Assembly (NCBI RefSeq): GCF_015352455.1
Contig: NZ_JADKPN010000003.1
Coordinates: 240,567-304,566 of the forward strand
From: Nocardioides islandensis
GTDB lineage: Bacteria > Actinomycetota > Actinomycetes > Propionibacteriales > Nocardioidaceae
Direction: 5' to 3'
DNA length: 64,000 nt
Part shown: positions 25,768 through 34,865 of the stretch, one piece after another
Layout of the letters: each line of letters starts with the position of its first letter
How positions within the stretch are numbered: the first letter of the stretch is position 1
The notes under the pieces: generated by a model
Seen by the model: only the letters and a program-made list of their open reading frames with translations
Databases searched by the model: none
Told to the model about the DNA's origin: nothing
Made by a program: the position numbers and the translations under genes

Positions 25768-26711
25768 GCCGGACTCGCTCCGAAGCCTCGGACGAGCACC
25801 TGTCCGAGCCCATGACCGCGGCACTTGCCGCGTTCGAACGACACCTCGCGGTCGAGCGCGACCTGAGCGCGCACACCGTCCGGGCGTACCTCGGCGACGT
25901 CAGCAGCCTCCTCGGCCACGCCGCGAGGCTCGGCCGTGACGACCCCGGGGACGTCGACCTGCGCACCCTGCGCAGCTGGCTGGCCAACCAGCAGGTGACC
26001 GGCCGATCGCGCACGACCCTGGCTCGCCGGGCCACCGCCGCGCGGGTCTTCACCGCGTGGCTGGCCCGCACCGGCCGGGCGTCCGCCGACCACGGCGCCA
26101 GCCTGGGATCGCCCAAGCAGCTGCGCACGCTGCCCCCCGTGCTGCGCGCCGACGAGGCCGACCAGCTGGTCCGCAACGCCGCCGACGCCGCCGACGACGG
26201 CAGCCCGCTCGGGCTGCGGGACGCCGCGATGCTCGAGCTGTTGTACGCCACCGGCATCCGTGTCGGCGAGCTGGTGGCCCTGGACCTCGACGACGTCGAC
26301 CGCGAGCGCAACCTGGTGCGGGTCTTCGGCAAGGGCCGCAAGGAGCGCAGCGTCCCGTTCGGGCACCCGGCGGCGCGAGCGCTGGACCGCTGGGTGACGG
26401 AGGGTCGGGCCGCCCTCATGACCGACGGCGCCGGTGGCGCCCTCTTCCTCGGCGCCCGCGGTCGCCGGATCGACCAGCGGGCCGTGCGTACCCTCGTGCA
26501 CCGGCGGATCGCGGAGGTGCCCGGTGCGCCGGACATCGGCCCGCACGGACTGCGGCACACAGCCGCCACCCACCTGCTCGAGGGTGGCGCCGACCTGCGG
26601 GCCGTGCAGGAGCTGCTCGGTCACGCCTCGCTGGCGACCACCCAGCTCTACACGCACGTCACGACGGACCGGCTCCGACGGGCCTACCAGCAGGCGCACC
26701 CCCGCGCCTAG
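25764..26711 (+). CDS. xerC: Tyrosine recombinase, XerC type
   Basis: 315 aa from GTG 25764. N-terminal SAM-like DNA-binding domain ([20 protein letters not shown]) and C-terminal catalytic domain with all expected residues: Arg in [18 protein letters not shown], Lys in [11 protein letters not shown], His-x-x-Arg in [17 protein letters not shown], His in [10 protein letters not shown] and the nucleophile Tyr in QLYTHV. XerC with XerD resolves chromosome dimers at dif. The position next to dprA is typical for actinobacteria. No integrase-type flanking repeats are seen, so a mobile element is unlikely. Confidence 0.93.
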   Translation: MSRTRSEASDEHLSEPMTAALAAFERHLAVERDLSAHTVRAYLGDVSSLLGHAARLGRDDPGDVDLRTLRSWLANQQVTGRSRTTLARRATAARVFTAWLARTGRASADHGASLGSPKQLRTLPPVLRADEADQLVRNAADAADDGSPLGLRDAAMLELLYATGIRVGELVALDLDDVDRERNLVRVFGKGRKERSVPFGHPAARALDRWVTEGRAALMTDGAGGALFLGARGRRIDQRAVRTLVHRRIAEVPGAPDIGPHGLRHTAATHLLEGGADLRAVQELLGHASLATTQLYTHVTTDRLRRAYQQAHPRA

Positions 26712-27337
26712 GGAGGCGCCCGCGGCAGCCACCACACGCGCGAGAACCAGGTGGCCAGGAGCGTGGCGTACGCCGATGCGGCCGGGCGAGCGACGAAGGG
26801 CCTGGCGACCAGTGGCACCGGCTCGTCGCGCCACAGCGGCAGGAGCCGCACCGGGCCGGCCCCGACGAGCCGCAGCGGGTCGAGGTAGGTCTCGCCCTCC
26901 TTCCACCCCCAGTGCAGGCACGACCGCGGCAGGCAGTGGGAGCCGGCGGTCGCCAGCGAGCCGATCACCCCACCTTGCGCCACGGCGTCCCCGACGGCGA
27001 CCGAGGCCGCAACGGGCTCGTAGGTCGTCCTCGTGGCGCCGTGGTCGACCACGACCACCCCGCGCCCGGCCAGGACCCCGGCGAACGTGATGGTCCCGGC
27101 GAGCGCTGCGTGCACCGGCTGGCCGGGCGAGCCCAGCAGGTCGACCCCGCGGTGACCCGAGCCCCAGACCACGTCGGGAGGGTCGAAGCCCCGGAGAACC
27201 TCCGGGTCGGGCTGCAGCGGCCAGACCCCGACCGGGTCGGTGCCGTCGGCTGCCGCGGGGGTCGTCGGCAGGCCCACGAGCGCCGCCACGAGGAGCGGTG
27301 CGAGCAGCGCCGCGGCGAGTCTGCGGGACCAGGTCAT
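26708..27337 (-). CDS. Secreted M23-family (LytM-like) peptidase domain protein
   Basis: 209 aa. Signal peptide [20 protein letters not shown] ending near PAAA-DG. LytM core: [20 protein letters not shown] with the zinc ligands His and Asp (HRGVD), GVVVVDHG and TTYEPV. The usual final HxH appears as CLHWGW, so the second His is kept while the first is Cys. Similar CLHWG forms are, as far as I recall, common in actinobacteria. Either activity with an altered acid/base or a non-catalytic peptidoglycan-binding role is possible. It is convergent with xerC (4-base overlap) and divergent from rpsB. Confidence 0.85.
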   Translation of the reverse strand: MTWSRRLAAALLAPLLVAALVGLPTTPAAADGTDPVGVWPLQPDPEVLRGFDPPDVVWGSGHRGVDLLGSPGQPVHAALAGTITFAGVLAGRGVVVVDHGATRTTYEPVAASVAVGDAVAQGGVIGSLATAGSHCLPRSCLHWGWKEGETYLDPLRLVGAGPVRLLPLWRDEPVPLVARPFVARPAASAYATLLATWFSRVWWLPRAPP

Positions 27338-27747
27338 GCCTGCGAGGATCCGACGTACCTCGGACACCGAGGTGGTCGGGAACGGCGAGCGGTGGAGAAG
27401 GGGTGCGGGAACCCGGGCTGTGGACGGCAACCGGGCACCCCGGGCCGGGCTCGCTCGATTGGCCGGGTGTGCACCTGCGGCGTAGGCTGACCCCTGCGGC
27501 TCCTCCGGGAGCTGACTTCGCACGTCCGCAGACCACGACGGCGCTCTGACTTCTGGGGCACCGACCGCCCGTGGGCGAGCCTCCTCGGTCCTGGCCGGCA
27601 ACGGTCGGGTCGGAGCTCGCGCAGGCGTCAGGGCGACCGGCACCCGCCGGCCGCGACAACTGAGAGACAACCGGAGAGCGTGCACCCGGCCCGTCCTGCC
27701 TCAAGGTCGGGCAGACGGGAACGCCCTCCACCTACAGGAGAAATCAG
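27338..27747 (+). promoter_or_regulatory. 410-base intergenic region with rpsB leader and hairpin
   Basis: Holds no credible gene. It must contain the divergent promoters of the M23 peptidase and rpsB. Near the rpsB end, CCCGTCCTGCC (27690-27700) pairs with GGCAGACGGG (27710-27719) with one bulged base and a 9-base loop, just before the AGGAG site (27736-27740). A leader hairpin here could be an S2 binding site, as rpsB leaders are autoregulatory in many bacteria. Confidence 0.45.
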
Positions 27748-28863
27748 ATGGCAGTCGTCACCATGCGCCAGCTCCTCGAGAGCGGCGTCCACTTCGGTCA
27801 CCAGACCCGTCGCTGGAACCCGAAGATGAAGCGCTTCATCATGACCGAGCGCAACGGCATCTACATCATCGACCTGCAGCAGTCGCTGGCCTACATCGAC
27901 CGCTCCTACGCCTTCATCAAGGAGACCGTCGCGCGCGGCGGCACGATCATGTTCGTGGGCACCAAGAAGCAGGCCCAGGAGGCGATCGCCGAGCAGGCGA
28001 TGCGCGTCGGGATGCCCTACGTCAACCAGCGCTGGCTGGGCGGCATGCTCACCAACTTCCAGACCGTGCACCAGCGGATCAACCGCCTCAAGGAGCTCGA
28101 CGAGATCGACTTCGACAACGTCGCCGGCTCGGGTCGCACGAAGAAGGAGCTCCTCCAGATGCGCCGCGAGCGCGACAAGCTCGACAAGTCGCTCGGTGGC
28201 ATCCGTGAGATGACGCGTACGCCGGCCGCCGTCTGGATCGTCGACACCAACAAGGAGCACCTGGCCGTCGAGGAGGCGCGCAAGCTGCGCATCCCGATCG
28301 TCGGCATCCTCGACTCCAACTGCGACCCCGACGAGGTCGACTTCCCGATCCCGGGCAACGACGACGCCATCCGCGCGGTCGGCCTGCTGACCCGCGTGAT
28401 CGCCGACGCCGTCGCCGAGGGCCTCATCGCCCGCTCGGGCGTGAAGACCGAGGGCGCCGAGGCCGGCGCCGAGGAGCCGCTGGCCGAGTGGGAGCGCGAG
28501 CTGCTGGGCGGCGACGCCGAGCAGGCCGCCGTGACCGCCACCGGGGGCGACGAGACCTCCGAGGCCCCGGCCGAGGAGTCCACCGGCGCCGCCGCCGAGG
28601 CGACCGAGGCCGTCGAGGCCGCGGCCGAGGCGACCGAGGAGCCCGCCGCCGAGGTCACCGAGGAGGCACCCGCCACCGAGGCGCCCGCCGACGAGGCCCC
28701 CGCCGCGGAGGAGCCGGCCGCCACGGAGGCGCCCGCCGACGAGGCCCCCGCCGCGGAGGAGCCGGCCGCCGACGAGGCGCCCGCCGACGAGGCCCCCGCC
28801 GCGGAGGAGCCGGCCGCCGACGAGGCGCCCGCCGACGAGCCCGCCGACGAGGCCAAGGCCTGA
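27748..28863 (+). CDS. rpsB: 30S ribosomal protein S2 with repetitive C-terminal tail
   Basis: 371 aa. The S2 core of about 255 residues is canonical ([78 protein letters not shown]). The last 110 residues are Ala/Glu/Pro/Asp-rich and include a 16-residue repeat ([15 protein letters not shown] plus T or D) in three copies and part of a fourth. S2 is normally 230-300 aa. Good AGGAG site before ATG. First gene of the rpsB-tsf-pyrH-frr-cdsA series. Confidence 0.97.
   Translation: MAVVTMRQLLESGVHFGHQTRRWNPKMKRFIMTERNGIYIIDLQQSLAYIDRSYAFIKETVARGGTIMFVGTKKQAQEAIAEQAMRVGMPYVNQRWLGGMLTNFQTVHQRINRLKELDEIDFDNVAGSGRTKKELLQMRRERDKLDKSLGGIREMTRTPAAVWIVDTNKEHLAVEEARKLRIPIVGILDSNCDPDEVDFPIPGNDDAIRAVGLLTRVIADAVAEGLIARSGVKTEGAEAGAEEPLAEWERELLGGDAEQAAVTATGGDETSEAPAEESTGAAAEATEAVEAAAEATEEPAAEVTEEAPATEAPADEAPAAEEPAATEAPADEAPAAEEPAADEAPADEAPAAEEPAADEAPADEPADEAKA
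28678..28839 (+). repeat. 48-bp in-frame tandem repeat in rpsB
   Basis: Units begin at 28678, 28726 and 28774, and a partial one at 28822. Each codes for [15 protein letters not shown] followed by Thr or Asp, and the units are almost identical at the base level. This marks recent expansion by slippage or unequal crossing over; copy number may vary between strains. Confidence 0.9.
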
Positions 28864-28905
28864 CCCACCACCCACCGACTGCGAGAAAGGCCGGGGAACA
28901 CATCC

Positions 28906-29718
28906 ATGGCTAGCTTCACCGCCGCCGACGTCAAGCGGCTCCGCGAGTCCACCGGCGCCGGCATGATGGACTGCAAGAAGGCCCTCGAGGAGGCCGACGG
29001 CGACTTCGACGCCGCCGTCGACATCCTGCGCACCAGGGGCGCCGCCAAGGCCGCCAAGCGCGGCGCCGAGCGCGAGGCCTCCGCCGGCCTCGTCGCGCAC
29101 GCCCCCGGCGTGCTGGTCGAGCTCAAGTGCGAGACCGACTTCGTCGCCAAGGGCGAGGACTTCGTCGCCGCCGCCCAGCGGATCGCCGACGCCGCCGCCG
29201 AGGCCGCCCCGGCCGACGTGGAGGCACTCAAGGCCCTCAGCCTCGGCGACCAGACCGTCGGCGAGCTCGTCGAGGGCCTGGCCATCTCCATCGGCGAGAA
29301 GATCGAGCTGGGCCAGTACGTCTACTTCGACGGTCCCGTCGTCGCCTACCTGCACAAGCGCGCGGCCGACCTGCCGCCCGCCATCGGGGTCCTCGTCGAG
29401 TACGCCGGCGACGCCGACGCGGCTCGCGACGCCGCCAAGCAGGTCGCGGCCATGCGCCCGCAGTACCTCACCCGCGACGAGGTCCCGGCCGACGTCGTGG
29501 CGAAGGAGCGGGAGATCGCCGAGGCGACCTCCCGCGAGGAGGGCAAGCCCGAGCAGGCGATCGCCAAGATCACCGAGGGCCGCCTCAACGGGTTCTTCAA
29601 GGACGTCGTCCTGCTGGAGCAGCCGTCGGTGACCGAGAACAAGAAGACCGTCAAGGCGGTGCTCGACGAGTCCGGCACGACCCTGACCCGGTTCGCGCGT
29701 TTCGAGGTCGGGGCTTAA
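28906..29718 (+). CDS. tsf: Elongation factor Ts
   Basis: 270 aa. The N-terminal UBA-like domain [20 protein letters not shown] is followed by the TDFV box as [15 protein letters not shown] and the core repeats ([13 protein letters not shown] VVAYLHKR, then [20 protein letters not shown] and VVLLEQPSV). EF-Ts exchanges GDP for GTP on EF-Tu. Starts 42 bases after rpsB with a GAAAGG-type site. Followed by a strong hairpin before pyrH. Confidence 0.97.
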   Translation: MASFTAADVKRLRESTGAGMMDCKKALEEADGDFDAAVDILRTRGAAKAAKRGAEREASAGLVAHAPGVLVELKCETDFVAKGEDFVAAAQRIADAAAEAAPADVEALKALSLGDQTVGELVEGLAISIGEKIELGQYVYFDGPVVAYLHKRAADLPPAIGVLVEYAGDADAARDAAKQVAAMRPQYLTRDEVPADVVAKEREIAEATSREEGKPEQAIAKITEGRLNGFFKDVVLLEQPSVTENKKTVKAVLDESGTTLTRFARFEVGA

Positions 29719-29762
29719 GCGTTCGGGCCCGAGCAGGTAGGTTCCTGCCTGACATCAGAGGA

Positions 29763-29803
29763 GGCCGGTTGCGATGACTCAGCCACGAGCATCGCGACCG
29801 GCC
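29763..29803 (+). terminator. Hairpin between tsf and pyrH, possible attenuator
   Basis: A 14-bp stem (29763-29776 with 29790-29803, one G-T pair) and a 13-base loop, followed by CCTTTGCTATCT. It resembles an intrinsic terminator with a poor T-run, so it may only reduce transcription into pyrH-frr-cdsA. Confidence 0.6.
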
Positions 29804-29835
29804 CCTTTGCTATCTACCGGAAGGAACGCCTCCGC

Positions 29836-30549
29836 GTGACCCAGTACCAGCGCGTCCTGCTCAAGCTCTCGGGTGAGGAGTTCGGCGGCGGCAGGCTCGG
29901 GGTGGACCCCGACGTCGTCTCGCGGATTGCTCGGGAGATCGCCTCCGTCTCGGCGGCCGGCTTCCAGATCGCCGTCGTCATCGGCGGCGGCAACTTCTTC
30001 CGCGGCTCCGAGCTGCGCCAGCGCGGCATGGACGGCGTGCGCGCCGACTACATGGGCATGTTGGGCATCGTGATGAACTGCCTGGCGCTCCAGGAGTTTC
30101 TCGAGCAGCGCGGCGTCGTCACCCGCGTGCAGACCGCGATCACCATGGGCCAGATCGCCGAGCCCTACATCCCGCTGCGCGCGATCCGGCACCTGGAAAA
30201 GGGCCGCGTCGTGATCTTCGGCGCCGGCATGGGGCTGCCGTTCTTCACCACCGACACGGTCGCCGTCCAGCGGGCCCTGGAGACCCACTGCGACGCCGTG
30301 CTCTTCACCAAGAACGGCGTCGACGGCGTCTACTCCGCCGACCCGAAGAAGGACCCGACCGCCACCAAGTTCGAGACGCTCACCTACGACGAGGCGATCA
30401 GCCGCGACCTCCGGGTGGTCGACCAGACGGCATTCACGCTGGCGGCGGAGAACAAGCTGACCATGATCGTGATGGGCCTCGAGCCCGAGGGCAACATCCT
30501 CCGTGCCGCCCAGGGTGAGAAGATTGGCACGCTCGTGAGCGCCGGCTGA
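29836..30549 (+). CDS. pyrH: UMP kinase
   Basis: 237 aa, GTG start with an AAGGAA site about 10 bases before. Amino-acid-kinase fold: [22 protein letters not shown] (phosphate-binding glycines), [40 protein letters not shown] and [15 protein letters not shown]. Phosphorylates UMP to UDP; bacterial PyrH is hexameric and unlike eukaryotic UMP/CMP kinases. Position before frr is standard. Confidence 0.97.
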   Translation: MTQYQRVLLKLSGEEFGGGRLGVDPDVVSRIAREIASVSAAGFQIAVVIGGGNFFRGSELRQRGMDGVRADYMGMLGIVMNCLALQEFLEQRGVVTRVQTAITMGQIAEPYIPLRAIRHLEKGRVVIFGAGMGLPFFTTDTVAVQRALETHCDAVLFTKNGVDGVYSADPKKDPTATKFETLTYDEAISRDLRVVDQTAFTLAAENKLTMIVMGLEPEGNILRAAQGEKIGTLVSAG

Positions 30550-30594
30550 AGAACGCCTCGCGCACACGTTCCCCAAGACAACAAGGAGCTCCCG

Positions 30595-31152
30595 GTGATC
30601 AACGACATCCTCAACGAGGCCGACGGCAAGATGGACAAGTCGGTCGAGTCGACGCGCGAGGAGTTCGCCGCGATCCGCGCGGGCCGGGCCAACCCCAACA
30701 TGTTCAGCAAGATCATGGTCGACTACTACGGCACGCCCACGCCGATCCAGCAGCTCGCCGGCTTCACCGCGCCCGAGGCGCGGATCATCCTGGTCGCGCC
30801 GTACGACATGGGCGCCATCGGCAACATCGAGCGGGCGATCCGCGACTCCGACCTCGGCGTGAACCCCGCGAACGACGGCAAGGTGCTGCGCTGCGTGTTC
30901 CCCGAGCTGACCGAGGAGCGCCGCAAGGAGTACATCAAGGTCGCTCGTACCAAGGCCGAGGACGGTCGCGTGGCCATCCGCAACCTGCGCCGGCACGCCA
31001 AGCAGAGCCTGGAGAAGCTGGAGAAGGACGGCGAGGTCGGCAAGGACGACGTCACCGGGGCCGAGAAGCGGCTCGACGGGATGACCAAGATCCACACCGA
31101 CAAGATCGACGACCTGCTCAAGCACAAGGAAGCTGAGCTCCTCGAGGTCTGA
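30595..31152 (+). CDS. frr: Ribosome recycling factor
   Basis: 185 aa, GTG start after an AAGGAGC site. Typical three-helix-bundle sequence: MDKSVESTREEFAAIRAGRA, VDYYGTPTPIQQLAGF, YDMGAIGNIERAIRDSDLG, RRKEYIKVARTKAEDGRVAI and DKIDDLLKHKEAELLEV. With EF-G it splits post-termination ribosomes. Next gene cdsA begins 28 bases later. Confidence 0.97.
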   Translation: MINDILNEADGKMDKSVESTREEFAAIRAGRANPNMFSKIMVDYYGTPTPIQQLAGFTAPEARIILVAPYDMGAIGNIERAIRDSDLGVNPANDGKVLRCVFPELTEERRKEYIKVARTKAEDGRVAIRNLRRHAKQSLEKLEKDGEVGKDDVTGAEKRLDGMTKIHTDKIDDLLKHKEAELLEV

Positions 31153-31180
31153 GGCGACCACACCTCATGACGCGGATCCC

Positions 31181-32047
31181 ATGACCGAGGCCGACATCCC
31201 GGCGCAGAAGGACCACGGCCGCGCCGGTCGCGACCTTCGGGCCGCCGTGGCGTCGGCCGTCGTGCTGCTCGCGGCGATCGCGCTGTCGCTGGCGTTCTGG
31301 AAGCCCGCGTTCATGCTGATCGTGGCCGCCGCCGTCGTGGTCGCGATCTGGGAGCTGCACCGGGGTCTGCAGGCCAAGCAGATCGACATCCCCGAGCAGC
31401 CCCTGATGCTCGGCGGCGTGGTGATGGTCGTCGTCGCCTACTTCTTCGGCGCGCCCGCGCTCGTCACCGCCACCGCGGTCACCGCGCTGGTGACGATGCT
31501 GTGGCTGCTGCGCCGCGGCGTACCGGGGTACGTCCAGAACGCCTCCGCGAGCGTCTTCGTGCTCGTCTACGTCCCGTTCCTCGGCTCCTTCGTGGCCCTG
31601 CTCCTGGCCGAGGGCGGCTCCTGGGACTTCGAGCGCTGGGACGACGGCGTCAAGGGCATCGTGGTGTTCATCCTGGTGACGATCGCCTCCGACATCGGCG
31701 GGTACATCGCGGGCGTCCTCTTCGGCCGCCACCCGATGGCCCCGGTCATCTCTCCCAAGAAGTCCTGGGAGGGGTTCGCCGGCTCGGCGGTCTTCTGCGT
31801 CGGTGTCGGGGTGGGCCTCGTCGTCTGGATGCTCGACGGCGACTGGTGGGTCGGCGTCGCGCTCGGTCTCATCACCGTCGTGATGGCCACCCTGGGCGAC
31901 CTGTGCGAGTCCGTCATCAAGCGCGACCTCGGCATCAAGGACATGAGCCAGGTCGTCCCGGGCCACGGCGGCCTGATGGACCGCCTCGACTCGCTGCTCG
32001 CCACGATCGCGCCCATCTGGTTGCTGCTCCACTACGCCGTCTTCTGA
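31181..32047 (+). CDS. cdsA: Phosphatidate cytidylyltransferase
   Basis: 288 aa with eight hydrophobic stretches. The family signature is complete near the C-terminus: SVIKRDLGIKDMSQVVPGHG followed by GLMDRLDS, with the metal-binding Asp pair. It converts phosphatidic acid and CTP to CDP-diacylglycerol, the branch point for phosphatidylglycerol, cardiolipin and phosphatidylinositol. In mycobacteria cdsA is followed closely by rlmN; here six genes lie between them. Confidence 0.96.
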   Translation: MTEADIPAQKDHGRAGRDLRAAVASAVVLLAAIALSLAFWKPAFMLIVAAAVVVAIWELHRGLQAKQIDIPEQPLMLGGVVMVVVAYFFGAPALVTATAVTALVTMLWLLRRGVPGYVQNASASVFVLVYVPFLGSFVALLLAEGGSWDFERWDDGVKGIVVFILVTIASDIGGYIAGVLFGRHPMAPVISPKKSWEGFAGSAVFCVGVGVGLVVWMLDGDWWVGVALGLITVVMATLGDLCESVIKRDLGIKDMSQVVPGHGGLMDRLDSLLATIAPIWLLLHYAVF

Positions 32048-32070
32048 CGGATTTCTGGCACCCTGTCGGC

Positions 32071-32403
32071 GTGAGCAACCCGTACGGCGGCGGTCCTGAC
32101 GAGCCGCGCCAGATCCGCGGCGGCCTCGTCGCTCTCGGCATCGTCCTCGGCCTGGTGGCCACCTTCGTCTGGCTGTCCATCGTCTTCGTGGTCGCCCTGA
32201 GCCAGGAGAACCAGTCCGGGCGTGTTCCGGACTGGCTGGTCTTCGTGCTCTTCGTGGTGCCGCTGCCGCTGGCGATCCTGCTGCTGGTGCTGCGGCGTAC
32301 CCGTCAGGCCGCGGCCGGCTTCGTGATGGGCCTGGCGATCGGCACCCTGATCCTGGCGGGTCTCTGCAGCGGCATCGTCGCCCTGCCGGCTCTCGGAGCC
32401 TGA
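32071..32403 (+). CDS. Small membrane protein, unknown
   Basis: 110 aa, GTG start, 23 bases after cdsA. Three TM stretches: about 19-45 (LVALGIVLGLVATFVWLSIV), 55-72 (LVFVLFVVPLPLAILLLVL) and 80-105 (GFVMGLAIGTLILAGLC). The N-terminus SNPYGGGPDEPRQIRG is short and polar. The stop shares one base with the start of the Lgt-like gene, so the two are coupled. It resembles the C-terminal parts of the proteins at 35250 and 35767. Confidence 0.7.
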   Translation: MSNPYGGGPDEPRQIRGGLVALGIVLGLVATFVWLSIVFVVALSQENQSGRVPDWLVFVLFVVPLPLAILLLVLRRTRQAAAGFVMGLAIGTLILAGLCSGIVALPALGA

Positions 32404-33227
32404 TGTACCCCACCCTCGGCGACCTCCTGCACCATCCGTGGGGCGCCGACCTGCCCGTCGGCACCCACGGCTTCTTCGTGCTCGTCGGCGTGCTGGCCGC
32501 CGGACTGGTCTTCGTCCACGAAGCGCGCCGGAGGGGGCAGACCGACGAGCGGATCCTGTACGTCGTGATGGGCGCTCTCGTGGGCGGGGCGATCTTCATG
32601 CGGCTGGGCACCTGGCTCCAGCACGTCGACCTGCGGCAGAACGCGTCGTTCGCCGAGCAGTGGCTCTACGGCAACCGGTCCATCCTCGGCGGCCTGGTCG
32701 GTGCCTGGCTGGGCGTGCACGTCGCCAAGCGGGTCACGGGCTACCGCGCCCGGACCGGGGACCTCTTCGCACCGGCCGTCGCCCTCGGGATGGCGGTCGG
32801 CCGCATCGGCTGCCTGCTCACCGAGCAGCCGGGCACCCCGACCGGACACGGCTGGGGCATCACCCTCGACGCGGGCGCGGCCGCGCGGACCGGCTCGCCG
32901 GCCGGCGTCCCCCTGCACCCGTCGTTCGTCTACGAGATCGCCTTCCACCTGGCGGCGTTCGCGGTGATCTGGTGGTGGCTGCGGCACCGCAGCCTGCCGC
33001 CGGGGGAGTCGTTCGTCTGGTACGTCGCGGCGTACGCCGTCTTCCGCTTCCTCGTCGAGTTCGTGCGCGGCAACGACGTCGCCTGGGAGGGGCTCACCCG
33101 CCCGCAGCTGTTCCTGCTGGCCACCATCCCGCTCGTCCTCGCGCGCATCGCCTGGCAGGTGAAGCGGGGCGCCTATCGTGACGCCATGGTCCCGACCGGC
33201 CCGACCGCCGACGAGCTGGTCGCATGA
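32403..33227 (+). CDS. Divergent Lgt-family (prolipoprotein diacylglyceryl transferase-like) membrane protein
   Basis: 274 aa, about seven TMs. The Lgt signature is recognisable: GMAVGRIGCLLTEQPGTP around 129-146 with Arg134, PLHPSFVYEIAFH near 180, and FLVEFVRGND with the C-terminal Arg. Key catalytic positions of E. coli Lgt are changed: the HGG motif reads RSILGGLVG (Leu95 for His103) and the Asn of GRxGN is Cys137. True Lgt transfers diacylglyceryl from phosphatidylglycerol to lipoprotein cysteines. This protein is therefore probably a paralogue with another acceptor or chemistry on the same lipid. It overlaps the radical SAM gene by 4 bases. Confidence 0.85.
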   Translation: MYPTLGDLLHHPWGADLPVGTHGFFVLVGVLAAGLVFVHEARRRGQTDERILYVVMGALVGGAIFMRLGTWLQHVDLRQNASFAEQWLYGNRSILGGLVGAWLGVHVAKRVTGYRARTGDLFAPAVALGMAVGRIGCLLTEQPGTPTGHGWGITLDAGAAARTGSPAGVPLHPSFVYEIAFHLAAFAVIWWWLRHRSLPPGESFVWYVAAYAVFRFLVEFVRGNDVAWEGLTRPQLFLLATIPLVLARIAWQVKRGAYRDAMVPTGPTADELVA

Positions 33228-34795
33228 GCGGGATGCCCCTGCGCGGCGACCGGATCCACCGCTACGTCAACGCGTTCTGCCCGGTCTGCCACGAGGAGCG
33301 CCCGGACCGCCCGCTGGAGGAGGTCCAGCGGCTCTCGGGCTGGCTGGTCGAGCGCGACGACCGGATCTGGCTCGAACGCGGCTGCGCGACGCACGGGCTG
33401 GTGCGCACGCTGTACGACGAGTCGCCGGAGATCCTGCGCTACCTCGAGCAGTGGACGGCGCCGACCAAGCGGCACGAGCCCGACGTCCGCGGCAACTTCA
33501 AGCCCGTGCCCGCGGCGTACGCCGACGGCCTGCCCGAGATGCAGACCCAGCACACCTGCATCCTGCTCGAGGACCTGCTCGACCACTGCAACCTCAAGTG
33601 CCCGACCTGCTTCGCCGAGTCCTCGCCCGCCCGGGCGTCGGTCGCGCCTCTCGAGGAGGTGCTGGCGTCGGTCGACACCCGCCTCTCCCGCGAGAACGCC
33701 CGCATCGACGTGCTGATGCTGTCCGGCGGGGAGCCGACCCTCTACCCGTACCTCGCCGAGCTGCTCGACGCCGTCGCCGAGCGGCCGATCGTGCGCGTGC
33801 TGGTGAACACCAACGGGCTGCGCATCGCCCAGGACGACGACCTGCTCGACCTCCTGACCCGGCACCGCGAGCGCGTCGAGGTGTACCTCCAGTACGACGG
33901 GGAGTCGGCCGGGGCCTCGGCGTACCACCGCGGCGCGGACATCCGCCGGTTCAAGGACCGCGCGATCGAGCGGCTGTCGGCCAGCGGCATCTTCACCACT
34001 CTCACCATGACCGCGGCCCTCGGCGTGAACGACGACGAGATCGGCCACGTGGTGAAGCGCGCGCTGACCACGCCGTACGTCGGCGGGGTGACCATCCAGC
34101 CGGTGTTCGGCAGCGGTCGGACCGGCGCCATCGACCCGCTGGACCGGCTCACCCACACCGGGGTGCTGGCGCGGCTGGAGCAGCAGACGTCCGGCCAGGT
34201 GACGTGGGAGGACCTCACCGCGCTGCCGTGCTCGCACCCGCACTGCTGCTCGGTCGGCTACCTGCTGCGCGACGACTCCGGCACCTGGCAGTCGCTGACC
34301 ACGCTCATCGGCCACGACCGGCTCAAGCAGTGGCTGGACCTCGAGCCGGACCTGCTGGCCAACCGGATCGCCGACGACGTCATCCCGTCGGCGATGAAGG
34401 ACGTCGTCAAGCAGTCCCTGCTCGACCTGCTGTCCGAGCAGTCGAGCCTCTCGCACCCGTCGATGGCGTCGATCTGGCGCGACATCTGCACCAGCTGCGA
34501 CATCGGCATCGGCACCCTCACGGCGCTGGCGACCGGGTCGCTCCCCGGTCAGCGCAAGAAGCTGCGGGCGATGCTGGGGGAGCGGGTGCTGCGCGTGACG
34601 GTCAAGCCGTTCATGGACATGAACACGATGATCGAGGAGCGGCTCACCCAGTGCTGCGTGCACGTGGCGACCGTGAACGGCGAGACCGGCGACCACCAGT
34701 GCGCGCCGTTCTGCGCCGTCCAGGCCTGGCGTCCCCTGGGCGACAGCCGCATCTCGACGGCCACGGGACTCCCTCTCGTGGAGACCTCGGCATGA
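33224..34795 (+). CDS. Radical SAM protein resembling MJ0619/tetraether synthase (Tes) family
   Basis: 523 aa. The radical SAM motif CNLKCPTC (Cys122, Cys126, Cys129) is followed by LMLSGGEPTLYP, the SAM-contacting GGE strand. Before it, CPVC (19, 22) and RGCATHG (Cys54) resemble a rubredoxin-like metal knuckle. After it are CSHPHCC (336-342), CTSC (422, 425), QCC (477, 478) and CAPFC (493, 497), enough for extra Fe-S clusters. This N-terminal knuckle and multi-cluster layout is known in the MJ0619/Tes family, first named class D methyltransferases and later shown in archaea to join lipid chains. Coupling to an Lgt-like protein and nearness to cdsA suggest a lipid substrate. Exact reaction is inference. 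Confidence 0.8.
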   Translation: MSGMPLRGDRIHRYVNAFCPVCHEERPDRPLEEVQRLSGWLVERDDRIWLERGCATHGLVRTLYDESPEILRYLEQWTAPTKRHEPDVRGNFKPVPAAYADGLPEMQTQHTCILLEDLLDHCNLKCPTCFAESSPARASVAPLEEVLASVDTRLSRENARIDVLMLSGGEPTLYPYLAELLDAVAERPIVRVLVNTNGLRIAQDDDLLDLLTRHRERVEVYLQYDGESAGASAYHRGADIRRFKDRAIERLSASGIFTTLTMTAALGVNDDEIGHVVKRALTTPYVGGVTIQPVFGSGRTGAIDPLDRLTHTGVLARLEQQTSGQVTWEDLTALPCSHPHCCSVGYLLRDDSGTWQSLTTLIGHDRLKQWLDLEPDLLANRIADDVIPSAMKDVVKQSLLDLLSEQSSLSHPSMASIWRDICTSCDIGIGTLTALATGSLPGQRKKLRAMLGERVLRVTVKPFMDMNTMIEERLTQCCVHVATVNGETGDHQCAPFCAVQAWRPLGDSRISTATGLPLVETSA

Positions 34796-34803
34796 ATACC
34801 CCA

Positions 34804-34850
34804 CGGAACTGCGGGCTCCCCCCGCTTCGCTCCTCCCGCCCGCACTTCCG
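34804..34850. repeat. Imperfect 13-bp inverted repeat between coupled genes
   Basis: CGGAACTGCGGGC (34804-34816) faces GCCCGCACTTCCG (34838-34850) with one mismatch. The loop CTTCGCTCCTCCC is pyrimidine-rich, and GGGGACCCC follows. It looks like an extragenic palindrome or processing hairpin, not a terminator with a T-run. Confidence 0.6.
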
Positions 34851-34865
34851 CGGGGACCCCAAGAG

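Noticed and set aside
25764..26711. Tyrosine recombinase as the integrase of a mobile element
   Set aside because: It lies in an operon with dprA and housekeeping genes and matches XerC size; no flanking repeats or cargo.
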